Of a stretch of DNA of 64,000 nt, positions 25,991 through 36,653 are shown one piece after another (the first letter of the stretch is position 1; every line of letters starts with the position of its first letter). The position numbers and the translations under genes are program-made. The stretch covers positions 2,712,764 through 2,776,763 of the forward strand of contig NZ_CACVAO010000001.1 in assembly GCF_902726645.1 (NCBI RefSeq), read 5' to 3'. This stretch comes from Halobacillus ihumii. Its GTDB lineage: Bacteria; Bacillota; Bacilli; Bacillales; Halobacillaceae. The notes below the pieces were generated by a model. It had not been told where the DNA came from. It saw nothing but the letters and a program-made list of their open reading frames with translations, and ran no database searches.

Positions 25991-28202
25991 GATCAGTCCA
26001 GAACAAATTGAACAGCAGCAGCTATATCGCGACATGGGATTGAGTGATGAAGAGTTTCAATCCATTACACAGATTCTTGGACGCCGTCCCAACTATACAG
26101 AAACTGGTTTGTTTTCAGTTATGTGGTCCGAGCATTGCAGCTATAAGAATTCCAAGCCATTATTAAAAAAATTCCCTACCCAAGGTCAGCACGTCCTTCA
26201 GGGGCCAGGTGAAGGGGCAGGAATTATTGATATTGGTGATGAGCAGGCAGTAGTCTTCAAGGTTGAAAGTCATAATCACCCTTCAGCTGTTGAACCTTAT
26301 CAAGGCGCGGCAACTGGGGTTGGCGGGATCTTGCGTGATGTGTTTTCGATGGGAGCGCGTCCTGTGGCTTTGTTAAATTCACTCAGGTTCGGTTCGTTGA
26401 AACGTCCGCGTGTTAAATATTTATTTGAGGAAGTCGTTCGCGGGATTGCAGGATATGGCAACTGTGTCGGTGTTCCAACAGTTGGCGGAGAGGTGCAATT
26501 TGACGATGCTTACAACGGGAACCCGCTCGTCAATGCGATGTGTGTCGGCTTAATTGATCATAAGGATATTCAGAAAGGGATTGCAGCAGGTATTGGAAAT
26601 ACAGTCATGTACGTTGGAGCAAAGACCGGACGTGACGGGATTCATGGCGCTACTTTTGCCTCTGAAGAATTATCCGAAGAGTCTGAAGAAAAGCGGCCAT
26701 CCGTCCAAGTTGGAGACCCTTTTATGGAAAAATTATTAATCGAAGCTTGTCTTGAAGTGATTCATCACGATGCGCTAGTTGGTATTCAAGATATGGGCGC
26801 AGCTGGTCTCACGTCTTCTGCTAGTGAAATGGCGAGTAAGGCCGGTACTGGAATGTTAATGAATATGGATCTGATTCCTCAGCGGGAAGAGAATATGACG
26901 GCTTATGAAATGATGTTATCTGAATCGCAGGAACGGATGCTGCTCGTAGTTGAAAAAGGACGCGAGCACGAGATTGCAGAAGTGTTTCGTAAGTATGATC
27001 TGGAAGCTATATCTGTTGGTGAAGTTACAGAGGATAAGCGTTTCCGGCTAGAGCATCACGGGGAGACCGTGGCCGATGTTCCAGTTGACTCACTTGCTGA
27101 AGATGCGCCCGTGTACCATCAGCCTTCAACCGTCCCAGCTTATTATCAGGAGTTTCAAGAAATGGACACCTATCAGCCAACCGTTTCAAATTATGGTGAA
27201 ACGTTAGCTGATCTCCTGAAGCAACCGACAATAGCCAGTAAAGAATGGGTTTACGATCAATATGACTCCATGGTTCAGACAAATACGGTAGTCAGACCAG
27301 GTTCCGATGCAGCAGTTGTGCGCGTACGAGGGACAGAGAAGGCGCTGGCTATGACAACAGACTGTAATTCCCGTTACATTTATTTGGACCCTGAAATGGG
27401 CGGCCAAATTGCTGTAGCTGAAGCAGCACGTAATATTGTATGCTCCGGCGGCCGGCCGCTTGGATTAACGGATGGTCTCAACTTTGGATCACCAGAGAAT
27501 CCTGAGATCTTCTGGCAAATGGAAAAAAGCGTTGAAGGAATGAGTGAAGCTTGTACGGCACTTGGCACACCAGTGATCAGCGGGAATGTTTCTCTTTACA
27601 ATGAGTCGTTCGGCGGCCAGGCTATTTATCCAACGCCAGTTGTCGGAATGGTCGGCTTAATTGAAAAAACAGAGCATATCACGCGTTCTAGCATGAAGCA
27701 GTCAAGGGACCTAATTTATGTCATTGGTGAAACAAAGCCGGAATTCGGCGGCAGTGAGCTTCAAGGAATGATGGAAGGTCGGCATTTTGGAAAAGCGCCT
27801 GAAATTGATTTACAAGTGGAAGCAGCACGTCAAGAAATTCTGCTGCGAGCGATTCAACAGGGGCTTGTTCAGTCGGCGCATGATATTTCTGAAGGCGGAT
27901 TTGCTGTAGCGCTTGCCGAAAGCCTTTTTGATGAAGAACTTGGTTGTGATGTGAGAGTGTCTGGCGATGTCACGGCCGCCCTCTTCTCAGAATCACAATC
28001 TCGTTTTCTCGTCTCCGTTTCTCCGGAAAATCAACAGGCATTTGAAGCAATGGTCAGTGAGGCACGCTTAGCAGGGGAAGTAACGAAAGATGGAATGTAC
28101 CGTATTAAGGAAAATGATGAAGTCGTCGTGGAAGAGCAGACAAGGGAATTAAAGCAACTATGGAAAGGAGCTATTCCATGCTTGGTGAAATCAAAGGCTT
28201 AA
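25974..28202 (+). CDS. purL: FGAM synthase large subunit PurL
   Basis: The 742-residue small-type PurL uses ATP and ammonia to convert FGAR to [15 protein letters not shown] and [19 protein letters not shown] near the N-terminus are family signatures. The protein lacks a fused glutaminase, consistent with separate purS and purQ. It ends 25 bases inside the following purF frame. Confidence 0.96.
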   Translation: MPSMLEISPEQIEQQQLYRDMGLSDEEFQSITQILGRRPNYTETGLFSVMWSEHCSYKNSKPLLKKFPTQGQHVLQGPGEGAGIIDIGDEQAVVFKVESHNHPSAVEPYQGAATGVGGILRDVFSMGARPVALLNSLRFGSLKRPRVKYLFEEVVRGIAGYGNCVGVPTVGGEVQFDDAYNGNPLVNAMCVGLIDHKDIQKGIAAGIGNTVMYVGAKTGRDGIHGATFASEELSEESEEKRPSVQVGDPFMEKLLIEACLEVIHHDALVGIQDMGAAGLTSSASEMASKAGTGMLMNMDLIPQREENMTAYEMMLSESQERMLLVVEKGREHEIAEVFRKYDLEAISVGEVTEDKRFRLEHHGETVADVPVDSLAEDAPVYHQPSTVPAYYQEFQEMDTYQPTVSNYGETLADLLKQPTIASKEWVYDQYDSMVQTNTVVRPGSDAAVVRVRGTEKALAMTTDCNSRYIYLDPEMGGQIAVAEAARNIVCSGGRPLGLTDGLNFGSPENPEIFWQMEKSVEGMSEACTALGTPVISGNVSLYNESFGGQAIYPTPVVGMVGLIEKTEHITRSSMKQSRDLIYVIGETKPEFGGSELQGMMEGRHFGKAPEIDLQVEAARQEILLRAIQQGLVQSAHDISEGGFAVALAESLFDEELGCDVRVSGDVTAALFSESQSRFLVSVSPENQQAFEAMVSEARLAGEVTKDGMYRIKENDEVVVEEQTRELKQLWKGAIPCLVKSKA

Positions 28203-29590
28203 ACGAAGAATGCGGCATATTTGGTGTCTGGGGTCATCCGGAATCGGCACAGCTGACTTATTATGGACTTCACGCTCTTCAACATCGTGGACAGGAAGGG
28301 GCGGGGATCGTCACTTCAGATGGAGAACATATGAAAATAGCAAAAGGGCACGGCTTAATCAATGATGTGTTCAAGCAGGATCAGTTAGACGAACTTGAAG
28401 GTTCTGCCTCTATTGGTCATGTTCGTTATGCTACAGCCGGAGATGGAAGCTATGAAAATATTCAACCGTTAATGTTCCGTTCGCAAACAGGCGGACTTGC
28501 TCTCGCTCATAATGGCAATCTAGTCAACGCTCAAGCTTTGAAAGGTCAGCTTGAGGCTCAAGGGTCTATTTTGCAAACGACTTCTGATACAGAGGTCGTT
28601 GCCCATCTAATTAAGCGGGCTGGAAATGTTCCGGTTGATGAGGCCATCTGTCAGGCACTGTCTATGATTAAAGGAGCTTATGCCTTTCTCATGATGAAAG
28701 AGGACAAGTTGTTTGTGGCCAATGATCCGCGCGGGTTAAGGCCGCTGTCTATCGGTTACCTCGGTGATTCATGGGTTGTGTCTTCTGAGACGTGTGCCTT
28801 TGACATTATTGGGGCCAGTTATGAACGTGAAGTACAGCCAGGGGAACTGATCGTAATCGATAAAAATGGCTTAGAATCCAAACGTTTTGCCGCTCCGATC
28901 CAACGGACACTTTGCTCAATGGAACATGTTTATTTTTCCCGTCCTGATAGTAACCTGGATGGCAAAAATGTTCACGCCTCAAGGAAGAGAATGGGCAAGG
29001 CTCTGGCTGATGAAGCCCCGATTGAAGCGGATGTTGTGACAGGGGTACCGGATTCAAGCATATCAGCAGCCATCGGCTACGCTGAGGCAGCAGGTCTGCC
29101 ATATGAACTCGGCCTAATTAAAAATCGCTACGTTGGACGCACGTTCATTCAGCCTTCACAGGAACTCCGTGAACAGGGTGTGAAGATGAAACTGTCGGCT
29201 GTTCGCGGAATTGTCGAAGGGAAGCGTGTCGTAATGGTCGATGATTCGATTGTGCGCGGAACCACAAGCCGCCGTATTGTCAAAATGCTTAAGGAAGCCG
29301 GTGCATTAGAGGTACATGTACGCATTGCTTCACCCCCTATAGAAAATCCGTGCTATTACGGAATTGATACGTCAACGAGCGGTGAATTGATTGCGGCGAA
29401 CAACTCTGTCGAAGAAATCGAGAAGCAGATAGGGGCAGACAGTTTAGCCTACTTATCTGTTGATGGATTAAATCAGTCTATATATGAGGGTAATGAATCG
29501 CTTGAACACGGCGGCTGTATGGCTTGCTTTACGGGCAACTATCCAACAGAGATTTATCCGAACACTGTTTTACCATATGAGAAAGCCTAG
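28178..29590 (+). CDS. purF: Amidophosphoribosyltransferase
   Basis: A 470-residue enzyme for the first committed step, making phosphoribosylamine from PRPP and glutamine. The start ATG 28178 is fixed by GGAAAGGAG and by the 11-residue propeptide [11 protein letters not shown] before catalytic CGIFG, which is removed in the Bacillus enzyme. The PRPP loop [14 protein letters not shown] is present. Cysteines in TLCSM, NPCYY and GGCMAC match the 4Fe-4S ligands of B. subtilis PurF, so an oxygen-labile cluster is likely. Confidence 0.96.
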   Translation: MLGEIKGLNEECGIFGVWGHPESAQLTYYGLHALQHRGQEGAGIVTSDGEHMKIAKGHGLINDVFKQDQLDELEGSASIGHVRYATAGDGSYENIQPLMFRSQTGGLALAHNGNLVNAQALKGQLEAQGSILQTTSDTEVVAHLIKRAGNVPVDEAICQALSMIKGAYAFLMMKEDKLFVANDPRGLRPLSIGYLGDSWVVSSETCAFDIIGASYEREVQPGELIVIDKNGLESKRFAAPIQRTLCSMEHVYFSRPDSNLDGKNVHASRKRMGKALADEAPIEADVVTGVPDSSISAAIGYAEAAGLPYELGLIKNRYVGRTFIQPSQELREQGVKMKLSAVRGIVEGKRVVMVDDSIVRGTTSRRIVKMLKEAGALEVHVRIASPPIENPCYYGIDTSTSGELIAANNSVEEIEKQIGADSLAYLSVDGLNQSIYEGNESLEHGGCMACFTGNYPTEIYPNTVLPYEKA

Positions 29591-29607
29591 CGAAAGGGGG
29601 AGCTGAC

Positions 29608-30630
29608 ATGAGTCAATCATACAAACAGGCCGGTGTAGATGTAGAAGCAGGCTATGAAGCAGTCGAACGCATGAAAAAACATGTGGCTAGAACGATGCGT
29701 CCAGAAGTTATTGGCGGACTGGGCTCATTTGCAGGGTTTTTTGACATCAGTTCAATGAGCTATGAGCATCCGGTTCTTGTTACAGGGACAGACGGAGTAG
29801 GCACGAAGCTGAAGCTTGCTTTTCAAATGGATCAGCATGATACGATCGGCATCGATGTAGTAGCAATGTGTGTCAACGACATTGTTGCTCAAGGAGCAGA
29901 CCCGCTTTTATTTCTTGATTATATTGCGTGTGGTAAAAATGAACCCGATAGAATTGAGCAAATAGTAAAGGGGATCTCAGACGGCTGTGAACAGGCAGGC
30001 AGTGCACTCGTTGGCGGGGAAACTGCCGAAATGCCTGGCATGTACCAGTCGGATGAATACGATTTAGCCGGTTTTGTTGTCGGAATGGCAGATAAAGACA
30101 AGTTGATCACAGGCCAGCATGTTCAAGCTGGCGATGTATTAATCGGCCTGTCTTCAAGCGGTGTGCATTCAAATGGTTTTTCGTTAGTCAGGAAAATCAT
30201 TGAAAGCCAGGAGCTTGGTCTCAAGTCCACCTATGCTCCTTTTGACAAACCGTTAGGGGAAGTTCTTTTAACCCCTACGAAAATATATGTGCAATCGATT
30301 AATGCATTAAAACAAGCCGTCTCTATAAAAGGAGTGGCCCACGTGACAGGCGGCGGATTCTATGAAAATATTCCGCGTATGCTCCCAGACGGTATGGGGG
30401 TCAGTATTGACCAGACGAGCTGGCGCGTCCCGCAGATTTTTGAATTTCTCCGTGAACAAGGTGAGATAACGGATGAGGATATGTTTGGGGTCTTTAATAT
30501 GGGAATCGGTATGGTGGCTGTTGTGTCTGAACAAGATGTCCCAGCATCACTTGAAGCCCTTAATAATGCAGGAGAAAAAGCACAGGTGATCGGTCATGTC
30601 ACAGAGCAGGAAGGAATCCACTGGTCATGA
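29608..30630 (+). CDS. purM: AIR synthetase
   Basis: A 340-residue enzyme closing the imidazole ring (FGAM to AIR). It carries [15 protein letters not shown] near 50 and [11 protein letters not shown] near 140, and [15 protein letters not shown] in the second domain. AAAGGGGGAG precedes ATG 29608. The stop overlaps purN by four bases. Confidence 0.96.
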   Translation: MSQSYKQAGVDVEAGYEAVERMKKHVARTMRPEVIGGLGSFAGFFDISSMSYEHPVLVTGTDGVGTKLKLAFQMDQHDTIGIDVVAMCVNDIVAQGADPLLFLDYIACGKNEPDRIEQIVKGISDGCEQAGSALVGGETAEMPGMYQSDEYDLAGFVVGMADKDKLITGQHVQAGDVLIGLSSSGVHSNGFSLVRKIIESQELGLKSTYAPFDKPLGEVLLTPTKIYVQSINALKQAVSIKGVAHVTGGGFYENIPRMLPDGMGVSIDQTSWRVPQIFEFLREQGEITDEDMFGVFNMGIGMVAVVSEQDVPASLEALNNAGEKAQVIGHVTEQEGIHWS

Positions 30631-31205
30631 TAAATCTAGCTGTCTTTGCGTCGGGAACAGGTTCGAATTTTGATGCGATCATGGATGCAATTGAAAACGG
30701 GAATCTTGAGGCTGAGGTATCTTTGCTTGTCTCAGACCGGATTGATGCCGGCGTCATTGAGAAAGCACAGAGGAGACAAATCGATACCGTTGTCTTCAAC
30801 CCTAAATCTTTTGCAAATAAAGAAGCTTTTGAAAAGGCACTTCTCCATGACTGTAAGGATAGAGGAGTGGAATGGATTGTTCTTGCGGGTTATATGAGAC
30901 TCATCGGTCTAACTCTGCTAACGGCATACGAACACCGAATTCTCAATATTCATCCGTCTTTGCTGCCAGCTTTTCCAGGTAAAGATGCAATCGGTCAAGC
31001 CTTTGACAGTCAAGTTAAGGTAACCGGTGTAACGGTTCATTACGTTGATGATGGCATGGACACGGGTCCTATTATCGATCAGGAGGCCGTCCGCATCCAT
31101 GAACAAGATACAAAAGAAGATATAAAACAAAAGATTCAAGCTGTTGAACACGAATTGTACCCGCGTGTCATCCAGTCATTAACGATCAAGGAGGAGTCCA
31201 GATGA
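30627..31205 (+). CDS. purN: GAR transformylase (folate-dependent)
   Basis: A 192-residue formyltransferase using 10-formyltetrahydrofolate. It has ASGTGSNF at the start, [14 protein letters not shown] (catalytic Asn and His) and [14 protein letters not shown] (catalytic Asp). It overlaps purM and purH by four bases each. Confidence 0.95.
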   Translation: MINLAVFASGTGSNFDAIMDAIENGNLEAEVSLLVSDRIDAGVIEKAQRRQIDTVVFNPKSFANKEAFEKALLHDCKDRGVEWIVLAGYMRLIGLTLLTAYEHRILNIHPSLLPAFPGKDAIGQAFDSQVKVTGVTVHYVDDGMDTGPIIDQEAVRIHEQDTKEDIKQKIQAVEHELYPRVIQSLTIKEESR

Positions 31206-32740
31206 GCACGAAAAAACGCGCCCTGTTAAGTGTATCCAACAAGGATGGGTTAGCAGCTTTTGCAAAGAAATTAATTGAACTAGATTATGAACTTGTCTCT
31301 ACAGGAGGGACAAAGCGAGCTATTGAAGCGGAAGGTCTTCCTGTTAAATCTATTTCCGAGATTACAAACTTTCCTGAAATTATGGATGGGCGTGTAAAAA
31401 CGTTACACCCATCTGTTCATGGCGGTCTGCTTGCTAAAAGGGGCAGCGACGAGCACATGAGCCAGCTGGATGAACTGGATATCCAAACGATCGACCTTGT
31501 AGCTGTCAATTTGTATCCTTTCAAAGAAACGATCGCAAAAGAAGGAGTTACAGAAGCTGACGCCATTGAAAATATCGATATTGGCGGGCCGACGATGCTG
31601 CGGTCTGCTGCGAAAAGCTTCGAGGATGTAGCTGTTGTCGTAGATCCAGCCGATTATGAGCAAGTTATCACGGGTTTGCAGGAAGGGGAACTGGCCTTTG
31701 AAGCACGTAAGAAGCTAGCCGCAAAGGTGTTCCGCCACACGGCCAATTACGATGCGATGATCGCTGAATATTTCGCAGAAGCAGTGGAAGAGGTGTACCC
31801 GGAAACCTATACAGTGACTTATGAAAAAGTACAGGGCTTACGATATGGGGAGAACCCTCATCAAACAGCTGCATTTTATCAAAAAGCCAACTACGGTGGA
31901 GCTTCTTTGGCTGATGCTAAGCAGCTAAATGGTAAAGAGCTTTCCTACAACAATATTCAGGACGCCAATGCGGCTTTGGACATTGTGCTGGAATTCGAGG
32001 AACCGGCAGCAGTTGCTGTCAAACATATGAACCCTTGCGGCGTGGGCACTGGAAATACACTTTTTGAGGCTTATGGCAAAGCTTATGCAGGTGATCCAAT
32101 CTCGATTTTCGGAGGGATTGTGGCCTTGAATCGGGAAGTTGATGAAGAAACCGCAGCGAAATTGAAGGAAATTTTCCTTGAGATTATTATCGCTCCTTCC
32201 TTTAGTCAGGCAGCTCTCGATTTACTAACACAGAAAAAGAATCTTAGGTTACTAGAAGTAGAGTTGAAGAAACCAGAAACGCAGTCTCATAAGCTTACAT
32301 CTGTTAATGGCGGCTTGCTCATTCAGGATACAGACGAAGGATCGCTCGAAGATGTGGAACTAGAGGTAGCGACTGAGCGTCAGCCAACTGAACAGGAGCT
32401 TAAAGATTTAGCGCTGGGCTGGCAAGTAGTCAAACATGTTAAATCCAATGCGATTGTTGTTGCAAAATCCGATCAAACGCTTGGAGTGGGGGCTGGACAA
32501 ATGAACCGTGTTGGAGCCGCGAAAATTGCGCTCGAGCAAGCTGGTGACCAAGCGGAAGGGGCTATTATGGCGTCCGATGCGTTCTTCCCGATGCCGGATA
32601 CAGTAGAAACAGCGGCTCGTGCAGGCGTGAAGGCGATTATTCAGCCAGGTGGTTCCAAACGTGATCAGGATTCAATTGATGCTTGTAATCAACATGGAGT
32701 AGCCATGGTATTTACAAAAATGCGCCATTTCAAACATTAA
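31202..32740 (+). CDS. purH: Bifunctional AICAR formyltransferase/IMP cyclohydrolase
   Basis: A 512-residue enzyme doing the last two steps to IMP. The N-terminal MGS-like cyclohydrolase domain starts ALLSVSNKDGL and includes GRVKTLHP. The transformylase domain carries AVKHMNPCGVG and KSNAIVVAK. GGAGG precedes ATG 31202, which overlaps purN. Confidence 0.96.
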   Translation: MSTKKRALLSVSNKDGLAAFAKKLIELDYELVSTGGTKRAIEAEGLPVKSISEITNFPEIMDGRVKTLHPSVHGGLLAKRGSDEHMSQLDELDIQTIDLVAVNLYPFKETIAKEGVTEADAIENIDIGGPTMLRSAAKSFEDVAVVVDPADYEQVITGLQEGELAFEARKKLAAKVFRHTANYDAMIAEYFAEAVEEVYPETYTVTYEKVQGLRYGENPHQTAAFYQKANYGGASLADAKQLNGKELSYNNIQDANAALDIVLEFEEPAAVAVKHMNPCGVGTGNTLFEAYGKAYAGDPISIFGGIVALNREVDEETAAKLKEIFLEIIIAPSFSQAALDLLTQKKNLRLLEVELKKPETQSHKLTSVNGGLLIQDTDEGSLEDVELEVATERQPTEQELKDLALGWQVVKHVKSNAIVVAKSDQTLGVGAGQMNRVGAAKIALEQAGDQAEGAIMASDAFFPMPDTVETAARAGVKAIIQPGGSKRDQDSIDACNQHGVAMVFTKMRHFKH

Positions 32741-32758
32741 ACAGGGAGGAATATGACC

Positions 32759-34018
32759 ATGAATATCCTTGTGATTGGACGCGGAGGACGTGAGCATAGC
32801 CTTATCCAAAAGTTTTCCGAAAGCTCACAAGTTGAACGGATATATGCAGCTCCTGGAAATGCTGGGATGGAAAAACAAGCCATCCGTGTTCCTATTCAGG
32901 AAACGGATCAGGATGGACTTGTTGCCTTCGCTAAGGAGAATCAGATTAACCTGACAATTGTCGGGCCGGAGAACCCGTTACTTGATGGTATTGTCGATCG
33001 GTTTCTGGAAGCGGGTCTTCAAGTTTTTGGTCCAACGAAAGCCGCTGCATTAATAGAAGGCAGTAAGCATTTTGCTAAGCAGCTAATGAAGAAATACGAC
33101 ATTCCAACTGCGGATTACCAGGCATTTACTGATGCAAGTCAGGCTAAGGAGTACATTCATGAACAAGGTGCTCCTATTGTGGTTAAAGCAGATGGACTGG
33201 CAGCAGGAAAAGGCGTGGTAGTTGCTGAGACAGTGGAAGTCGCATGTGAGACTGTCGATGATATGCTGCTTGACGGTCAATTTGGAGAGGCGAGCCGGGA
33301 AATCGTTGTAGAAGAGTTTCTGCAAGGTACAGAATTTTCTCTGATGGCCTTCGTGAAAGGGGAACATGTTTACCCTATGGTCACAGCTCAGGATCATAAG
33401 CGTGCTTATGATGGAGATCAAGGTCCTAATACGGGGGGGATGGGTGCTTTTGCTCCTGCTGCTCATATCCCCTGGGACGATTATGATTATGCAGTAGAGT
33501 CGATTCTGGAAAAGACGGCTTCGGCCCTTGTAGCGGAAGGACGTTCGTTTACAGGTATTCTATACGCTGGCCTTATCCAGACAGATGCTGGTCCAAAAGT
33601 CATCGAGTTCAATGCACGATTCGGAGACCCGGAAACTCAAGTGGTTATGCCGCTTCTGGCGAATGATCTTGCTCAAGTTATAGTAGACGTACTGGCAGAT
33701 AAAGATCCAAATTTAACGTGGTTTGAGCAGGCGTGCGCCGGGGTTGTTGTAGCTTCTGCCGGTTATCCGGGGAAGTATCAAAAAGACGTCTGCTTACCGC
33801 AGTGGGCTGAGCACGGTGTTTTCTCTATTCATGCTGGTACAGAGAACGATGGTGACAAGTATATAACGAGTGGCGGAAGAGTCCTGCTTGTAGGGGCTGT
33901 TGCTCCTGTGCTTGAAACGGCTCTCGCGTCTGTTTACCGATCATTAAAGCCTTTTGACGACCATTATGGATTTTTCTATCGAAAAGATATTGGAAGACTG
34001 GTCCAAGCTAAGCCGTAA
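32759..34018 (+). CDS. purD: GAR synthetase
   Basis: A 419-residue ATP-grasp ligase joining phosphoribosylamine and glycine. ILVIGRGGREH begins the protein, and the ATP-grasp core has VVKADGLAAGKGV and EFNARFGDPETQ. ATG 32759 is nine bases from GGAGG and gives the standard N-terminus; an ATG six bases earlier is too close to the site. It is the last gene of the operon. Confidence 0.95.
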   Translation: MNILVIGRGGREHSLIQKFSESSQVERIYAAPGNAGMEKQAIRVPIQETDQDGLVAFAKENQINLTIVGPENPLLDGIVDRFLEAGLQVFGPTKAAALIEGSKHFAKQLMKKYDIPTADYQAFTDASQAKEYIHEQGAPIVVKADGLAAGKGVVVAETVEVACETVDDMLLDGQFGEASREIVVEEFLQGTEFSLMAFVKGEHVYPMVTAQDHKRAYDGDQGPNTGGMGAFAPAAHIPWDDYDYAVESILEKTASALVAEGRSFTGILYAGLIQTDAGPKVIEFNARFGDPETQVVMPLLANDLAQVIVDVLADKDPNLTWFEQACAGVVVASAGYPGKYQKDVCLPQWAEHGVFSIHAGTENDGDKYITSGGRVLLVGAVAPVLETALASVYRSLKPFDDHYGFFYRKDIGRLVQAKP

Positions 34019-34056
34019 AAATAGTTGATTTCTCTTGAACAATATATACGTAAAGC

Positions 34057-34081
34057 ATCCGTCCAATCGGGCGGATTCTTT
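34057..34081 (+). terminator. Terminator of the purine operon
   Basis: ATCCGTCC pairs with GGGCGGAT over a four-base loop, followed by TTCTTTAT. The T-run is imperfect, so it is moderately strong at best. Confidence 0.6.
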
Positions 34082-34340
34082 ATATTCCAGGTGTTTTGAA
34101 ATGCTCTCATAATTGCTTATTTTAAATAACTTTCTATCATTGTTACACCACAATCGCCCCACATGTTTTATGATGAACAGAGTCACTCGTATTCGGAATG
34201 ATTCTTCAATGTTCAGAGGGTTTCATCCATCATGATGTGGCATAATAAACACGTCACAGAGAGATTTTCGGCTCTCAGATAAGTCCCTCTGTCGTATTGT
34301 ACTGTGAACTGGGTTGTTTCCGTTCTTCTCACAAACAAAA

Positions 34341-34460
34341 GGAGGTCTGGGAAATTGCGGGACTCCTGTGGGATGAACATGATAGGTGAGACCCCAGAGG
34401 ACGGAGTCCGAGGAGGCTCAGCGCATGCCCACGGAAAGCGAGTTATTTCCCGGACCTCCT
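34341..34460 (+). repeat. Dispersed hairpin repeat, copy with GGAGGTC ends
   Basis: Terminal arms GGAGGTCTGGGAAAT and ATTTCCCGGACCTCC are inverted. Inside are GACTCCTGTGGGA, GTGAGACCCC, CCGAGGAGGCTCA and CCCACGGAAAGCGAG, matching the core of the copy at 44593-44817. The sequence can fold into a long hairpin with two inner stems. Confidence 0.75.
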
Positions 34461-34675
34461 TCTCCATCTAAGGCAACGGAAACATACCCACAAATATCTC
34501 GAGATTAAGTCTTCAAGGTACCAGCCCTTAGCTTAATAAAAATCATTTTAAAATTCCAACTTTACTAGAATTGGGAAGGTGCTCCTTTTTCACGGACACA
34601 ATGGGGGTAAATTATGAAATTGATAACCAATTCCTATGAACAACTTTATGCCAAGGCACATCCAGTTCTCAAGAC

Positions 34676-34781
34676 ACGCAAGACTAGTCAATCGTCTCTG
34701 TTGCCCCAACGACGTTGGCACAGGACATGCCGTTACTTAGTTGAACTTCATCTATCGGCCTACCGAAGTGCTTGCGTTTTT
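34676..34781 (+). other. Structured intergenic element upstream of yerA
   Basis: ACGCAAG (34676-34682) and CTTGCGT (34771-34777) form an outer stem followed by TTTTT. Inside, CCAACGACGTTGG (34706-34718) is a perfect palindrome flanked by partly complementary TGTTGC and GCACA. An open frame of 60 codons covers it but has no family-like sequence. It could be a structured RNA, a leader or a repeat. The rest of the 850-base gap 34019-34868 holds no visible gene. Confidence 0.4.
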
Positions 34782-34868
34782 GCTTTTATAAGATAGGAGA
34801 ACTTTTCTGCTTAGCGAAGTTGATACTCATGTGTTAAGATAGAAAAAATGAATCAGGGAGGCTCTTTA

Positions 34869-36614
34869 GTGAATGAACAACGCTTCCGTTGGCGGAATAG
34901 ACAGCTTCGTGAACATGTAGCTGTCGTGGAAGGAAAACTTGCGCCGACTAAACTAATCAAAAACACAACCTACTTAAATGTCTTCGTAAAGAAATGGGTG
35001 ACCGGTCATATTTGGATCTATGAAGATCGGATTATCTATTCAGGTCCGGAGCTTCCCCCTCTGATGGATGGAACAGAAGTCATTGATGGTCAGGACAGTT
35101 ATGTGGTCCCGGGCTATGTTGAACCACATGTCCATCCTTTTCAGTTATATAATCCTCATAGTTTAGCTGAGTATGCTGTAAGGACAGGAACCACAACCCA
35201 GATTAATGATAACTTGATGTGGCTTTTTTTAACGGACAAAAAGAAAGCGTTTTCTTTATTGGAAGACTGCGCTGAATTGTCCTCTTCTATATTTTGGTGG
35301 GCTCGCTTTGATTCACAATCAGTCCTTCAGGATGAGGATCAAGAGAATTTTAATAGTCAGGTGTTGTCCTGGCTTAACCATGATGCTGTGATACAAGGCG
35401 GGGAATTGACAGCCTGGCCTGATGTACTTCATGGCGGTGATGATCAGATGCTTCATTGGATGCAGGAAGCGAAGCGGTCACGCAAGCCTTTAGAAGGGCA
35501 TTTGCCTGGGGCTTCATGGAAAACATTAGTGAAAATGAAACTGCTTGGACTTGATTCAGAGCATGAATCGATGACGGCAGATGAAGTAATAGAACGGCTG
35601 ACACACGGATATCAAGTGGGTTTGCGCTATTCATCGATCCGTCCGGATTTGCCGGAGATATTGCAAGGGCTTCTTGAAAAAGACCTAACAACTTTTGATA
35701 AATTAATGTACACAACAGATGGGGCTACACCTGGCTTTTTAACGGATGGATTGATCAATGTTTGTATTAAGCTTGCCATTGAAGCAGGGGTGCCTGCTAT
35801 TGATGCTTATTTGATGGGATCCTATTATCCAGCTCGTCACTTTGGAATAGAAAATCGGGTAGGCAGCCTTGGCCCAGGCCGCGTTGCCCACTTGAACTTT
35901 CTATCAGATCCACATGATCCAACCCCTCACTCTGTATTAGCAAAGGGAGAATGGGTGAAACGTGATCATGAAGATGTAGAGTCGGATTCAAAAGTGGGCT
36001 GGGAGAAAAATGGAATATCTCCCCTCGAACTTGATTGGGAGCTGACGGATGACGACCTCCAATTTTCGATGCCGATTGGTATGGAAATGGTAAATGAGGT
36101 CATCATGAAGCCTTACGCCATCGATAGTGATGTGTCAGTAGATCGTTTGCCAGCTGAATCGAAAGAGGCGTTTCTGACGCTGCTTGATCGTGAAGGGAAA
36201 TGGCATGTCAATACACTGTTAAAAGGGTTTACAGATTCGCTAGGCGGTCTTGTGAGCTCCTATTCGAATACAGGTGACTTTATTTTAATAGGGAATTCAA
36301 GAGAGGATACAAAGCTGGCTTTCGATAGAATGAAAGAATTAGGCGGCGGTATTGTCCTGGCTGACCAGGGGGATATAGTCTATGAACTTCCGCTGCCTCT
36401 TGGAGGGATGATGTCTGATCTATCGATGTCATCTTTAATAGAGGAAGAGCATAGACTAAGAGAGCACCTTAACTTTTATGGATACGCCTTCGGGGACCCA
36501 GTGTATACGCTGCTTTTTCTTTCAGCCATGCATCTTCCTTATATAAGAATTACTCCACAGGGAATCATGGATGTGAAAAAGAAAGAGGTACTCTATCCTG
36601 CGATGATGCGTTAA
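34869..36614 (+). CDS. yerA: Adenine deaminase-like amidohydrolase (YerA)
   Basis: A 581-residue metal-dependent hydrolase. YVVPGYVEPHVHP (residues 78-90) carries the HxH metal motif, EGHLPGASWKT a further histidine, and the composite C-terminal domain resembles adenine deaminases. GTG 34869 after GGGAGG is the best start. It follows purD as in B. subtilis, so a role in purine salvage is likely. I could not confirm all metal ligands, and YerA itself is poorly characterised. Confidence 0.85.
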   Translation: MNEQRFRWRNRQLREHVAVVEGKLAPTKLIKNTTYLNVFVKKWVTGHIWIYEDRIIYSGPELPPLMDGTEVIDGQDSYVVPGYVEPHVHPFQLYNPHSLAEYAVRTGTTTQINDNLMWLFLTDKKKAFSLLEDCAELSSSIFWWARFDSQSVLQDEDQENFNSQVLSWLNHDAVIQGGELTAWPDVLHGGDDQMLHWMQEAKRSRKPLEGHLPGASWKTLVKMKLLGLDSEHESMTADEVIERLTHGYQVGLRYSSIRPDLPEILQGLLEKDLTTFDKLMYTTDGATPGFLTDGLINVCIKLAIEAGVPAIDAYLMGSYYPARHFGIENRVGSLGPGRVAHLNFLSDPHDPTPHSVLAKGEWVKRDHEDVESDSKVGWEKNGISPLELDWELTDDDLQFSMPIGMEMVNEVIMKPYAIDSDVSVDRLPAESKEAFLTLLDREGKWHVNTLLKGFTDSLGGLVSSYSNTGDFILIGNSREDTKLAFDRMKELGGGIVLADQGDIVYELPLPLGGMMSDLSMSSLIEEEHRLREHLNFYGYAFGDPVYTLLFLSAMHLPYIRITPQGIMDVKKKEVLYPAMMR

Positions 36615-36653
36615 AATAAAGAAGAATATACAGGTGCAAAGGGAAGGACGTTA

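Noticed and set aside
34614-34796. 60-codon open frame upstream of yerA
   Set aside because: It coincides with an inverted-repeat-rich segment, the protein has no family-like pattern, and there is no clear ribosome binding site.
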